Assembly: GCA_002310155.1 (NCBI GenBank)
Contig: DBYF01000116.1
Coordinates: 797-13,543 of the forward strand
DNA length: 12,747 nt
Source: Mageeibacillus sp. UBA1193
Lineage (GTDB): Bacteria > Bacillota > Clostridia > Saccharofermentanales > Saccharofermentanaceae
Direction: 5' to 3'
Shown one piece after another: positions 5,636 to 12,682 of this stretch (the first letter of the stretch is position 1; every line of letters begins with the position of its first letter). The position numbers were made by a program, and so were the translations under genes. Below the pieces are notes generated by a model, which ran no database searches, was not told the DNA's origin, and was given only the letters and a program-made list of their open reading frames with translations.

Positions 5636-7630
5636 ATGAAGAGATTTAGTCTGGGAAATGTTCAGGTGACGGAGCCGCGCTGGACCGAGAAGATCGGCCT
5701 GAATGCGGCTTTCCTTGAGAAGATGAGTACGCACCGTGTGCTCGCCGGATTCCGCAGGACTGCGGGGATCAGGACCGACGCGAAGCCTTATGGCGGATGG
5801 GAGGACAGTCTCATCGCAGGGCATGGTGTCGGACATTATTTCTCGGCACTCGCGATGCGGATCGCGTACCTTCGAGGACTGGTCGCATCGCTCGAAGTAA
5901 GTGGCGGTGAAGAACTTGATTCCGCGCGAAAAGCACTCGACCTCTGCACGGGTAAAGCTCAGAGGATCGTCACTGGTTTGGCCGAATGCCAGGAGAAACT
6001 CGGATCGGGTTTTCTGAGTGCGGCGACCGTGCAGGATCCAGGTAACGTGGAGATCCAGTTCGACGCAGTCGAGGGAAAATGCGACGCCCGGCAGTGGGTG
6101 CCGTGGTACGCGCTTCACAAGGTGCTGCAGGGCATGATCGATATGTGGCAGTATGCGGATATCGAGGGCGCGTCAGATGTGGCGGTAAAACTTGCCGACT
6201 GGTGCTGCGACCGTGCGCTGTCGTGGGATGAAGAGACCAGAAAACGTGTGCTCTCTGTCGAGTACGGCGGAATGAACGACAGCCTATATCAGATGTCCGA
6301 TATCACAGGTGACGAAAAGTACAAGCGCGCGGCGCAGGTCTTCGACGAGCCTGAACTCTATAAGGAACTGCTTGGCTTTAAGAACCGTCTGAAGGGTGTG
6401 CATGCGAATGCGACGATCCCGAAGATCATCGGATATCTGCGAGGCGGAGATGACCGCATCGAGCTCGCAACACGATTCTTCGATGTCGTTACGATGACGC
6501 AGTGCTATCAGACCGGCGGTATCGGCGACATGGAGCACTTCTTCGAGGATGAGCTTCTCGACGGATCACGCACCCAGTGCAACGCCGAGAGCTGCTGCGC
6601 GTATAACATGATCAAGCTTGCGCAGATGCTCTATGAGAAGACCGGTAAGATTCGGTTTGCCGACTATATCGAGAGAGCGCTCTGGAACGCGAAGCTCGGT
6701 TCGATGGGACCGGCCGGAGGATACACGTATTTCAACCCGATGGCGACCGGCTACTATCGTCTGTATTCGCCGAATAAGCCCGATAAGAACCCGTTCTGGT
6801 GCTGTGTCGGAACCGGCATGGAAGACTTCGCGAAGGTCGCAGATCAGGTGTTCTATAAGGACGGCGATGACGTAGTTATCGCGCAGTGGATCTCCTCGAA
6901 CCTGAAGGTCTCGGAGGATATCGACCTTCTCCTGGATGTTGACTTTAACGGGCAGAAACTGTCGGTCAGACAGATCGTGAAAGGGGAACCCGTCTCGAAA
7001 ACCGTTACGAACGTGAAGATCCTGATTCCGATATGGGTCGCCAATCGAAAAGCACTCATCCCGGACGGTGGTCCGTATCTGGATGTCAAACTCACTGGTT
7101 GTGAAACGGTCAGCTTCGACTTTGACATGAAGCTCTCCGCGCATGTCCTGACGGATGCACTTCCTCATCTCATCTCGCGTGAAGCACCGAGGATCCCGCA
7201 CTCGCTTGAAACACTAAACGGTTATGACATGTACAGAGGACCGGTCCCGATCGGTTTCACATATGGTCCGTTCGTTCTCTGTGTGCCCCTCGGAAACGAG
7301 AAGTGGGGCATCGCGGCCGGTGCCGGAATCGATGTAGTCGCACCCGCATGGAAAGTGGTTTTCGGGGCCGCAGTGAAGTCCGACATTACATATGGAAAGA
7401 CGCAGAAAAGCGTTCTCGACAGAGAATACCTGACGCTTCCGGAAGACGTGTCGATCAAGAGATTCCGGGATGACCTGGATACATATATCACACGGGACAG
7501 CAAAGGAGGATTCGTGCTTTCCGGTCTTAAGAACTGGAATGGCGACACGGTCGATCTTCCGCTGATCCCTTACTATCAGACGGGCAACGAAAGATACGGC
7601 ATCTACTGGTATCTGGAAACGGCAAAATAA
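5636..7630 (+). CDS. GH127 (DUF1680) glycosidase, likely beta-L-arabinofuranosidase type
   Basis: 664 residues from the ATG at 5636, which has GAGGTG at 5625-5630. The in-frame ATG at 5603 lies only about 9 nt after the predicted transcription start and lacks a binding site. The order of motifs is that of DUF1680: GGWEDSLIAGHGVGHY near 53-68, WVPWYALHKVLQG near 154-166, YGGMND near 210-215, DMEHF (E300), CNAESCCAYNMIKLA (E318, C320) and FWCCVGTGMEDFAK (C389, C390). By family knowledge from the Bifidobacterium HypBA1 enzyme, one of the paired Cys is the nucleophile, zinc is bound by Glu-x-Cys plus Cys-Cys, and an upstream Glu is the acid/base; all candidates are kept here. C-terminal beta-rich domains follow. 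No signal peptide, so it should act on imported arabinose-containing oligosaccharides. No transporter or regulator gene adjoins it. Substrate is inferred. Confidence 0.87.
   Translation: MKRFSLGNVQVTEPRWTEKIGLNAAFLEKMSTHRVLAGFRRTAGIRTDAKPYGGWEDSLIAGHGVGHYFSALAMRIAYLRGLVASLEVSGGEELDSARKALDLCTGKAQRIVTGLAECQEKLGSGFLSAATVQDPGNVEIQFDAVEGKCDARQWVPWYALHKVLQGMIDMWQYADIEGASDVAVKLADWCCDRALSWDEETRKRVLSVEYGGMNDSLYQMSDITGDEKYKRAAQVFDEPELYKELLGFKNRLKGVHANATIPKIIGYLRGGDDRIELATRFFDVVTMTQCYQTGGIGDMEHFFEDELLDGSRTQCNAESCCAYNMIKLAQMLYEKTGKIRFADYIERALWNAKLGSMGPAGGYTYFNPMATGYYRLYSPNKPDKNPFWCCVGTGMEDFAKVADQVFYKDGDDVVIAQWISSNLKVSEDIDLLLDVDFNGQKLSVRQIVKGEPVSKTVTNVKILIPIWVANRKALIPDGGPYLDVKLTGCETVSFDFDMKLSAHVLTDALPHLISREAPRIPHSLETLNGYDMYRGPVPIGFTYGPFVLCVPLGNEKWGIAAGAGIDVVAPAWKVVFGAAVKSDITYGKTQKSVLDREYLTLPEDVSIKRFRDDLDTYITRDSKGGFVLSGLKNWNGDTVDLPLIPYYQTGNERYGIYWYLETAK
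5927..5939 (-). repeat. Full 13-mer motif copy inside the glycosidase gene
   Basis: CGAAAAGCACTCG, the exact reverse complement of the intergenic 13-mer, within codons for residues 98-102. Coding use of the same 13-mer argues the signal is not purely a terminator part. Confidence 0.75.
7046..7057 (-). repeat. Second motif copy inside the glycosidase gene
   Basis: CGAAAAGCACTC, 12 of 13 positions of the full motif, here encoding part of the NRKALIP segment. It has the same orientation as the copy at 5927. Confidence 0.7.
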
Positions 7631-7675
7631 GGTTGCGGTGAGAGTGTCCGTGAAGTCGCGGGCTAGAGGCGGCGC

Positions 7676-9223
7676 TTAAAGGATGTTCGCGTAGTAGATC
7701 AGAGCTGCGCCGAGAATAACCATGATGGAAAGCACACGAACGATACGGTTGTGTGTTTTTCTTTCGCTGTGAAGTGTCGCGATGAACTCTCTGATGAACG
7801 CATTGACCCAGAAGTAGGATCGTGTCTTCGATCCGATGCCCTCGGCGTTTAAGCCTTCGTTATACGCGATAACGCCTGAACGGAAGACATGGTAGTTCGT
7901 CGTGGAAAACGCGATCTTCGGTTCGGCGATGACAGGCGTTTCCTCGGTCGAGTCTGTCTTGTCAGTAGCAGAAGCGGCAGAAGCATTAGCCGCGGCTTCC
8001 TTCATTTTCTCCTGGATCAGAAGATGCGACTTACGCATGTTTTCCTGTGTGGTCGCAGAGCCGTCCTCGACGAGGATACGCTCTTCAGGGATACCATGTT
8101 CGATCAGATAGTTATGGATCGCCTGCGCTTCCGGCATGACCTCATCGCTGCCCTGACCGCCGGAAGGTACGAAGGTGAGTTCTTTTGCAGCAATATGTTT
8201 CTGCATACCGGCGAACTCGATCGCACGGTCGGCGCGGCCCTGCAGAAGCTTCGTGAGCGTGCCGTCCTTCCGGATCTGGCAGCCGAGGATCAGGATATAG
8301 TCCTTATCGAAGGTCGGGACCCGCTTCGCGGCCATGACCGACAGGATGATCGTGCCGATGAGGATGAACTCGAGATAGGAAACGATGATGAGCACGAGGT
8401 TGGTGGTCAGCATCTCAAGATACGGCCAGACCGAACGCTGGTTGTGGATGTCGATCAGGTCGGGGTGGGCGATAATGAAGTTTCCGATGAACTGCGGAAG
8501 CAGTGTGCCGAGAAGGATCGCCGCGCTCATGAGGACACCGAGCATATTACGCCAGGTGAAGCCCTCTTTCTTCATGAGACGGAGGTTGCTTATCGCGACT
8601 AAGATCGCGATGACGAACGCGAACGGGAAGGCAAACCTTGCCGTAAATGCCGCGGATTTCATGACCGTTTCGAGTCGGTAGACCAGAGCCTCATTCGGGC
8701 GGAGAAACATGAGCTGGTTGAGAAGAAGTGACGAAGTGAAGAAGATCCAGCTCAGGTTTCGGACGTTCTTATACTGGTAGAGCGATTCGCGCATGCCCTT
8801 GCGGAACTCGGTGATGTTAAAGCCCAGAAGCACCAGAAGGAACACGATACCGCTGAATGGCACTGCGCGCGAGCCCCTCGTGTAGCCCATATAGCTGTTG
8901 ATGGTCATGATGTCGAAGTGGTGGACGTAGATCACGTCGCTGTAGCACAGTCCGTTCGGATATGTCAGCGTGAAAAACACTTTCCCGCGGTTTTCTGCCT
9001 CGAAGGTGACGTGGAGCTTGCCGTTCTTGACGGCCATGTCCGTGATCTTCGCGACATCGGTGCCCCTTAGCTCTTCGACCTCGATCTTGACGTCCTCGGC
9101 TTTCGTGCCCTCGGGGACATCCAGCTTGAACGTGTAGGAGCGCCCGAAGATCAGCATCATGAGAAAACTGAGCATCAGGAGGCCGGCTCCTAATATCCAC
9201 ATTGTTTTGCGATGTAGTTTCAT
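7676..9223 (-). CDS. Multi-pass membrane protein with C-terminal DUF218 (YdcF/ElyC/SanA) domain
   Basis: 515 residues. Residues 8-27 form an N-terminal helix, followed by an extracytoplasmic beta-rich segment (29-105). Membrane helices lie near 123-141, 157-175, 190-212, 226-250 and 270-297. Residues 305-485 are the DUF218 domain: DYILILGCQIRKDGTLT (308-324), R330 with the following helix, PSGGQGSDE (353-361), E365, EDGSATTQEN (386-395) and TTNYHVFR (441-448). A last helix spans 495-514. DUF218 proteins such as ElyC and SanA are linked to envelope and lipid-carrier homeostasis. An Ala/Ser/Thr/Asp-rich stretch at 408-431 is inserted in the domain. No Shine-Dalgarno precedes the ATG, and the -10 element places the transcript start at or next to it. 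Only 45 bp separate it from the convergent glycosidase stop, with no evident terminator. Confidence 0.85.
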   Translation of the reverse strand: MKLHRKTMWILGAGLLMLSFLMMLIFGRSYTFKLDVPEGTKAEDVKIEVEELRGTDVAKITDMAVKNGKLHVTFEAENRGKVFFTLTYPNGLCYSDVIYVHHFDIMTINSYMGYTRGSRAVPFSGIVFLLVLLGFNITEFRKGMRESLYQYKNVRNLSWIFFTSSLLLNQLMFLRPNEALVYRLETVMKSAAFTARFAFPFAFVIAILVAISNLRLMKKEGFTWRNMLGVLMSAAILLGTLLPQFIGNFIIAHPDLIDIHNQRSVWPYLEMLTTNLVLIIVSYLEFILIGTIILSVMAAKRVPTFDKDYILILGCQIRKDGTLTKLLQGRADRAIEFAGMQKHIAAKELTFVPSGGQGSDEVMPEAQAIHNYLIEHGIPEERILVEDGSATTQENMRKSHLLIQEKMKEAAANASAASATDKTDSTEETPVIAEPKIAFSTTNYHVFRSGVIAYNEGLNAEGIGSKTRSYFWVNAFIREFIATLHSERKTHNRIVRVLSIMVILGAALIYYANIL

Positions 9224-9229
9224 ATCTTT

Positions 9230-9238
9230 ATTCTATCA
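9230..9238 (-). promoter_or_regulatory. Extended -10 promoter implying a leaderless DUF218 mRNA
   Basis: On the minus strand TGATAGAAT (9238-9230), an extended -10 with no clear -35. A start 7 nt downstream falls at 9223, the A of the ATG. Confidence 0.4.
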
Positions 9239-9280
9239 CTGTTTAAGAACTCACTTTTCTGATTCATCGAGCGGGACAAA

Positions 9281-9289
9281 TGATATAAT
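9281..9289 (+). promoter_or_regulatory. Extended -10 promoter of the zinc-ribbon protein gene
   Basis: TGATATAAT with a perfect TATAAT at 9284-9289; the -35 is poor. The start near 9296 leaves a leader of about 17 nt holding only the ribosome binding site. It is back to back with the minus-strand promoter in an 89-bp gap. Confidence 0.55.
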
Positions 9290-9312
9290 TATTTTTTAGG
9301 GGGGTGGTTTCA

Positions 9313-10149
9313 TTGAATATTTGTCCGACTTGTCATGCGCAGCTGGTGAAAGATAATCAACTGTTCTGTATATATTGTGGAAATGCACTGCCGGCGCCGG
9401 TTTCGCAGCCCGTAGCTCAGGCACCGGTCCCGCAACCGGTACCCGTACAGCAGGCGCCTCAGCCGGTACCTGTGCAGCAGCCTGTTCCACAGCCGATGCC
9501 GGTCCAGCAGCCGTACGCACAGCCCGTGCCGCAACAGCAGTATCCTCAGCAGGCCCAGCCGATGGCTCCGCAGCCGGCCGCAGCTCCGGTAAGTCAACCG
9601 ACGACCAAGGTCGACTCGCTCTTTTCCAGAGTATTTTTCCTGCTCTGTGCGATCGCAACCTGCAGTGTAGGTTTTATGAATTACTACAGCTTGCCCGATA
9701 AGAAATTCTCTGCTTACGATCTCTTCAAGTGGGTATTTGATCTTGCGGATAAGTCGAAAAAGATCGGACTTAGTAACGACGGTATGGAGGGAGCGAAGTT
9801 CATGGTAGCGATCGCTGCTGTATTCTTCATTCTGGCGTTTGTAGGAGTCATTGCCGGTATTTTCGATATTGTCGGATCGAATAAGAAGAAGCAGATGTTC
9901 TGGACGAACCTCTCCGGAGGAGTGCTCGGCGCTTTCATGGGCAACTGGTTCGTATTCTTCATGGTGGAGGCGGTAAATGCTAAAACCAAGGATATCACAT
10001 CAGAAATTCTGGATAAGGTGATCAAGGTAGATAACGGCTTTTACGGAGTTCAGTTCTTCATCTTCATTCTTTTCACGATCACAGTCGCCTATCGGCATAC
10101 CTGGAAGAAGGAGAATCAAAAAGCACTGGCACAGAACCGGATGCAGTGA
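9313..10149 (+). CDS. Zinc-ribbon, Pro/Gln-rich, four-helix membrane protein
   Basis: 278 residues from a TTG start at 9313. The reason for this start is AGGGGGGTGG at 9298-9307, ideally spaced from TTG; the in-frame GTG at 9304 lies inside that site. Residues 1-24 are a zinc ribbon with C4-xx-C7 and C19-xx-C22. Residues 28-97 are a low-complexity Pro/Gln/Val stretch made of imperfect PQPVPVQQ repeats. Hydrophobic helices lie near 106-123, 164-184, 198-220 and 245-260, ending in a basic tail. This architecture (N-terminal zinc ribbon, disordered proline-rich linker, membrane helices) is frequent among uncharacterised Firmicutes proteins. The ribbon should be cytoplasmic and may recruit a partner; I cannot name one. 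Followed by its own hairpin terminator. Confidence 0.78.
   Translation: MNICPTCHAQLVKDNQLFCIYCGNALPAPVSQPVAQAPVPQPVPVQQAPQPVPVQQPVPQPMPVQQPYAQPVPQQQYPQQAQPMAPQPAAAPVSQPTTKVDSLFSRVFFLLCAIATCSVGFMNYYSLPDKKFSAYDLFKWVFDLADKSKKIGLSNDGMEGAKFMVAIAAVFFILAFVGVIAGIFDIVGSNKKKQMFWTNLSGGVLGAFMGNWFVFFMVEAVNAKTKDITSEILDKVIKVDNGFYGVQFFIFILFTITVAYRHTWKKENQKALAQNRMQ
9394..9603 (+). repeat. Imperfect tandem repeats encoding the Pro/Gln linker
   Basis: Repeating CAGCCGGT(A/C)CC and GT(A/C/G)CAGCAG blocks encode the PQPVPVQQ units. Such stretches vary in copy number by slippage. They open long but meaningless reading frames in the other frames. Confidence 0.6.
10119..10127 (-). repeat. Core motif copy (AGTGCTTTT) in gene
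   Basis: AAAAGCACT near the 3' end of the zinc-ribbon gene, 71 bp from the intergenic copy at 10198 and in the opposite orientation. Only the 9-mer core is kept. Confidence 0.5.
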
Positions 10150-10184
10150 AGATCCCGCCCGAATCCACGATAAACAGAAGTAAA

Positions 10185-10228
10185 GAAGCCTGCGGAAAGT
10201 GCTTTTCGAACATGAGTAAGCAGGCTTT
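10185..10228 (+). terminator. Hairpin terminator containing a motif copy in its loop
   Basis: AAGCCTGC (10186-10193) pairs with GCAGGCTT (10220-10227), plus an outer G-T. The 26-nt loop holds a nested hairpin CGGAAA-GTGC-TTTTCG (10193-10208), formed by the AGTGCTTTTCG motif; its first base, C10193, is shared with the outer stem. The following TCGTTACACTTT is a weak U-tract, so termination efficiency is uncertain. Confidence 0.5.
10198..10208 (+). repeat. Intergenic motif copy AGTGCTTTTCG
   Basis: Matches 11 of the 13 motif bases exactly, preceded by AA instead of CG, 48 nt after the stop of the zinc-ribbon gene. Confidence 0.7.
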
Positions 10229-10257
10229 CGTTACACTTTAGTAACGTTTCATACGTT
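10229..10257. promoter_or_regulatory. Two operator-like inverted repeats
   Basis: CGTTAC-ACTTTA-GTAACG (10229-10246) is a perfect 6-bp inverted repeat. AACGT-TTCAT-ACGTT (10243-10257) is a second one that shares bases with it and runs into the -35 of the transglutaminase promoter. The position would suit a repressor. Confidence 0.45.
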
Positions 10258-10284
10258 GAACCACAATATATCGTAGAGTAAAAT
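10256..10284 (+). promoter_or_regulatory. Promoter of the transglutaminase gene
   Basis: TTGAAC (10256-10261), 17-bp spacer, TAAAAT (10279-10284). Start near 10291, leader about 63 nt. Confidence 0.6.
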
Positions 10285-10309
10285 AATACTGATATATTCT
10301 GTGAGAAGG

Positions 10310-10330
10310 GATGCTCCGACAGAGAGCATC
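10310..10330 (+). other. 5' leader hairpin before the transglutaminase gene
   Basis: GATGCTC, CGACAGA loop, GAGCATC, a perfect 7-bp stem ending 9 nt before the AGGAGGGG binding site (10339-10346). It leaves that site open, so it probably stabilises the mRNA. TCCGA/TCGGA offers a competing pairing. Confidence 0.5.
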
Positions 10331-10353
10331 GGACAACTAGGAGGGGCAGAATC

Positions 10354-12576
10354 ATGAAGCATAATAAGAAATTCTTATCGCTGCTGCTTACGGTCTGCAT
10401 GGCGGTCAGTCTGATTCCGGCAACCGTTATGGCAGATGGAGATAAGCAGGGATCGACAGAAATCACGCAGGAACCTGTAAAAGAGCAGAAGATCACATCG
10501 GAAGATGTACCCGGTAATAGTGATGAACTCTTTGAAGGCTATGTGAACCGTAAGTTCGGTATTGAAGACAGCACTGCTTCAACGACCAAGAATACTAAGA
10601 AAAGAGGAGCACCTGTCAGTCTGAGATCCCAGTTATCTGCAGTTGATCAGGAATTTTACGATATCTTGTTCGATGATATCAATACTATCCTTGCAGGTAC
10701 GACGACACACACTGTTTTCTCCGTTTCACTGAGTCATACATTCACTTATGCGGAACTGGGTGAGACAGGATATAGCTCTGAAGCTGTAGCAAAAGCCCGT
10801 GATTCTTTTCATCCTAACGATGTTGTTACTGCTCTGCTTTATGACCATCCGTATGAGATGTTCTGGTATGACAAAACCAGCGGAGTACATATGGGCGGAT
10901 CTACGGGCATTTCTTATGATTCAAATGAGATCAGATTAACTTTCAATCTTGATTGTTCATTCTGTGTTTGTCAGGATTATTCAGCTACTGGTGTTGTCGG
11001 ATCATATGACCTTGGAGACGTCATTACACGACTCAACACGGCTGTGGCTAGAGCACAGAGTGTTGTTACAACATATGCCGGTCTCTCAGATCTAGAGAAA
11101 CTGGCTGCTTACAAGGAGTGGATCTGTACAGAAACAGACTATAACAAACCTGCTTCTCAAGGGAGTGCTAACTATGGTGACCCTTGGCAGATGATATATG
11201 TATTTGATAACGATGATACAACTAAGGTCGTCTGTGAAGGTTATTCCAAAGCTTTTAAGTATTTGTGCGATCAATCAGTTTTTAATTCGGATAAGATCGG
11301 TTGTTACGTTGTTTCCGGAATGATGGGTGTAGATGATGGTAATCCCGGTGCTCATATGTGGAATATCGTTACGTTAGAAGACGGAAACAGATATCTTGTG
11401 GATGTTACGAACTGCGATAAAGGATCGATCGGATACCCGGATGATCTGTTCCTGAAGCAGAGTAATCGGACAATAAGCCGTACTGAAAGTTCTTACGAGA
11501 CAACTCAGTATGATTTCTGGGTTTCTTTGGAATCAACAGTTCACTATTACTATAACGAAACTACTGAGAATGCTTATCGGAATAATCACAGTATCTTGGA
11601 GCTGTACCAGGAATATGGACAGATCGATGTTGTGTTCCGTCATACCTGCTCTTTCCAGAATAGCCTGGCTGTTAACTACTATGTAAAAGAATCCGAACTG
11701 GCAGATTGCAGTGACATTTATCTCGAAGTTGACGGAGCAGGGAAATCCTCAAAGAAGATCCGTGGAACACGCACTAGCGTGGAGGGAGAAAACTACTATC
11801 GATTCCAGCTCAGCGGCATTTATTCCATGTATATGGGAGACACTATCCAAGCAGTTGTTCATGTGACGAAGAACGGTGTGGAATGTATCAGCGACCGCGA
11901 TCTATATAGTGTAAAGAAGTATGCGTATAACACGCTGTCAATGAGTTATGGTCAGACATTTAATACATTTATGGTCGACATGCTGTACTATGGATCGGCA
12001 CTCACGTCGTATTTGTATGTTGATCCATATGATTTCATGTTCGTGACGAACGATCTTACAGATGCGCAGAAGCAATTAAAGTCGAGCGATCCTGTACTTA
12101 CAACGGAAGCAGCAACTGTTAAAGTAAATCAAACGGCTGTTCCCAATCCAACGGTAGAATTTTTCGGATGTAGAGGTTATCTGTCAGATAATATAGCTAT
12201 TGGTGTACAGGTACGGATCAATCAGTCTTCTCTGGATAATGTGAAAGCGGTTTTCACATACGAATCCAAAGCTGAAGGCAAGACGATCGTCAAAGAGGTT
12301 CCGGCTTCTGCCTTTGAGCTGATCCAGGAGGGGAACAACAATTACATTGTAAAACTGGATTCTATCGTTGCTCAGGATGCAAGAAGTGTATTTACGCTGG
12401 AATTCTTTGATGGTGATCAGCAGATCAGCGATACTTTTGAATCTAGTGTCGAGAGATACATGGCAGGCTTGAAAAAGAATAACCCTAACAATGAAAAACT
12501 TAAGACATTAGTAAATAATCTGATGAACTACTGCATTTCCGCTGAAAACTATTTTGCAGAGAAGAGGGGCGCATAA
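10354..12576 (+). CDS. Secreted transglutaminase-like (papain-fold) surface protein
   Basis: 740 residues with AGGAGGGG 7 nt before the ATG. Residues 1-27 are a signal peptide (KHNKK, hydrophobic core, V-M-A cleavage). Residues 30-90 are a polar region. DHPYEMFWY (164-172) and the helix before C294 lead into the transglutaminase core: VVCEGYSKAFKYLC with catalytic C294, GAHMWNIV with H334, and YLVDVT with D350, giving a complete Cys-His-Asp triad. Residues 410-700 are beta-rich. The end (LVNNLMNYCISAENYF) resembles the LVKAMLNYGAAAQKYF helix common in clostridial surface proteins, but here the protein stops just after it. No LPxTG or membrane anchor. It could be a protease, a crosslinker or a peptidoglycan-acting enzyme. 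Its DNA is richer in A+T than the operon upstream. A 34-codon gene follows after 1 nt. Confidence 0.85.
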   Translation: MKHNKKFLSLLLTVCMAVSLIPATVMADGDKQGSTEITQEPVKEQKITSEDVPGNSDELFEGYVNRKFGIEDSTASTTKNTKKRGAPVSLRSQLSAVDQEFYDILFDDINTILAGTTTHTVFSVSLSHTFTYAELGETGYSSEAVAKARDSFHPNDVVTALLYDHPYEMFWYDKTSGVHMGGSTGISYDSNEIRLTFNLDCSFCVCQDYSATGVVGSYDLGDVITRLNTAVARAQSVVTTYAGLSDLEKLAAYKEWICTETDYNKPASQGSANYGDPWQMIYVFDNDDTTKVVCEGYSKAFKYLCDQSVFNSDKIGCYVVSGMMGVDDGNPGAHMWNIVTLEDGNRYLVDVTNCDKGSIGYPDDLFLKQSNRTISRTESSYETTQYDFWVSLESTVHYYYNETTENAYRNNHSILELYQEYGQIDVVFRHTCSFQNSLAVNYYVKESELADCSDIYLEVDGAGKSSKKIRGTRTSVEGENYYRFQLSGIYSMYMGDTIQAVVHVTKNGVECISDRDLYSVKKYAYNTLSMSYGQTFNTFMVDMLYYGSALTSYLYVDPYDFMFVTNDLTDAQKQLKSSDPVLTTEAATVKVNQTAVPNPTVEFFGCRGYLSDNIAIGVQVRINQSSLDNVKAVFTYESKAEGKTIVKEVPASAFELIQEGNNNYIVKLDSIVAQDARSVFTLEFFDGDQQISDTFESSVERYMAGLKKNNPNNEKLKTLVNNLMNYCISAENYFAEKRGA

Positions 12577-12577
12577 G

Positions 12578-12682
12578 ATGAATAAAGAGTACGAAGAATT
12601 ACAGTTGGATATCATTGTTTTTGAGACCGATGATGTCATTGTCACAAGTCAAGATCATAATGAGGGACCATTTGATGGCTGA
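12578..12682 (+). CDS. 34-residue acidic peptide
   Basis: ATG at 12578 is 1 nt after the transglutaminase stop, with GAGGGG (12564-12569) at 8-nt spacing, so translation is coupled. The peptide begins MNKEYEELQLDIIVFETDDV and continues IVTSQDHNEGPFDG. It has nine Asp/Glu, one Lys, no Arg, no Cys, and a hydrophobic LDIIVF patch. From memory, short clostridial peptides with an x-I-E-V-I-x-F-x-x-E-D-V-I-x-T-S pattern recur in genomes and are often left unannotated; I do not know a proven function. The coupling suggests it works with, or is a substrate of, the upstream secreted enzyme. It has no signal peptide of its own. Confidence 0.65.
   Translation: MNKEYEELQLDIIVFETDDVIVTSQDHNEGPFDG

Noticed and set aside
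7631..7675. Terminator between the convergent glycosidase and DUF218 genes
   Set aside because: No stem with a T-tract on either strand in the 45 bp; I see no supported element there.
7889..8602. Plus-strand open frame of 237 codons opposite the DUF218 gene
   Set aside because: It lies antisense to the conserved DUF218 motifs; composition is that of a complement frame, with no binding site.
9375..9701. Alternate-frame Ala/Thr/Gly-rich open frames on both strands
   Set aside because: They result from the CAG/CCG repeat of the Pro/Gln linker being open in all frames.
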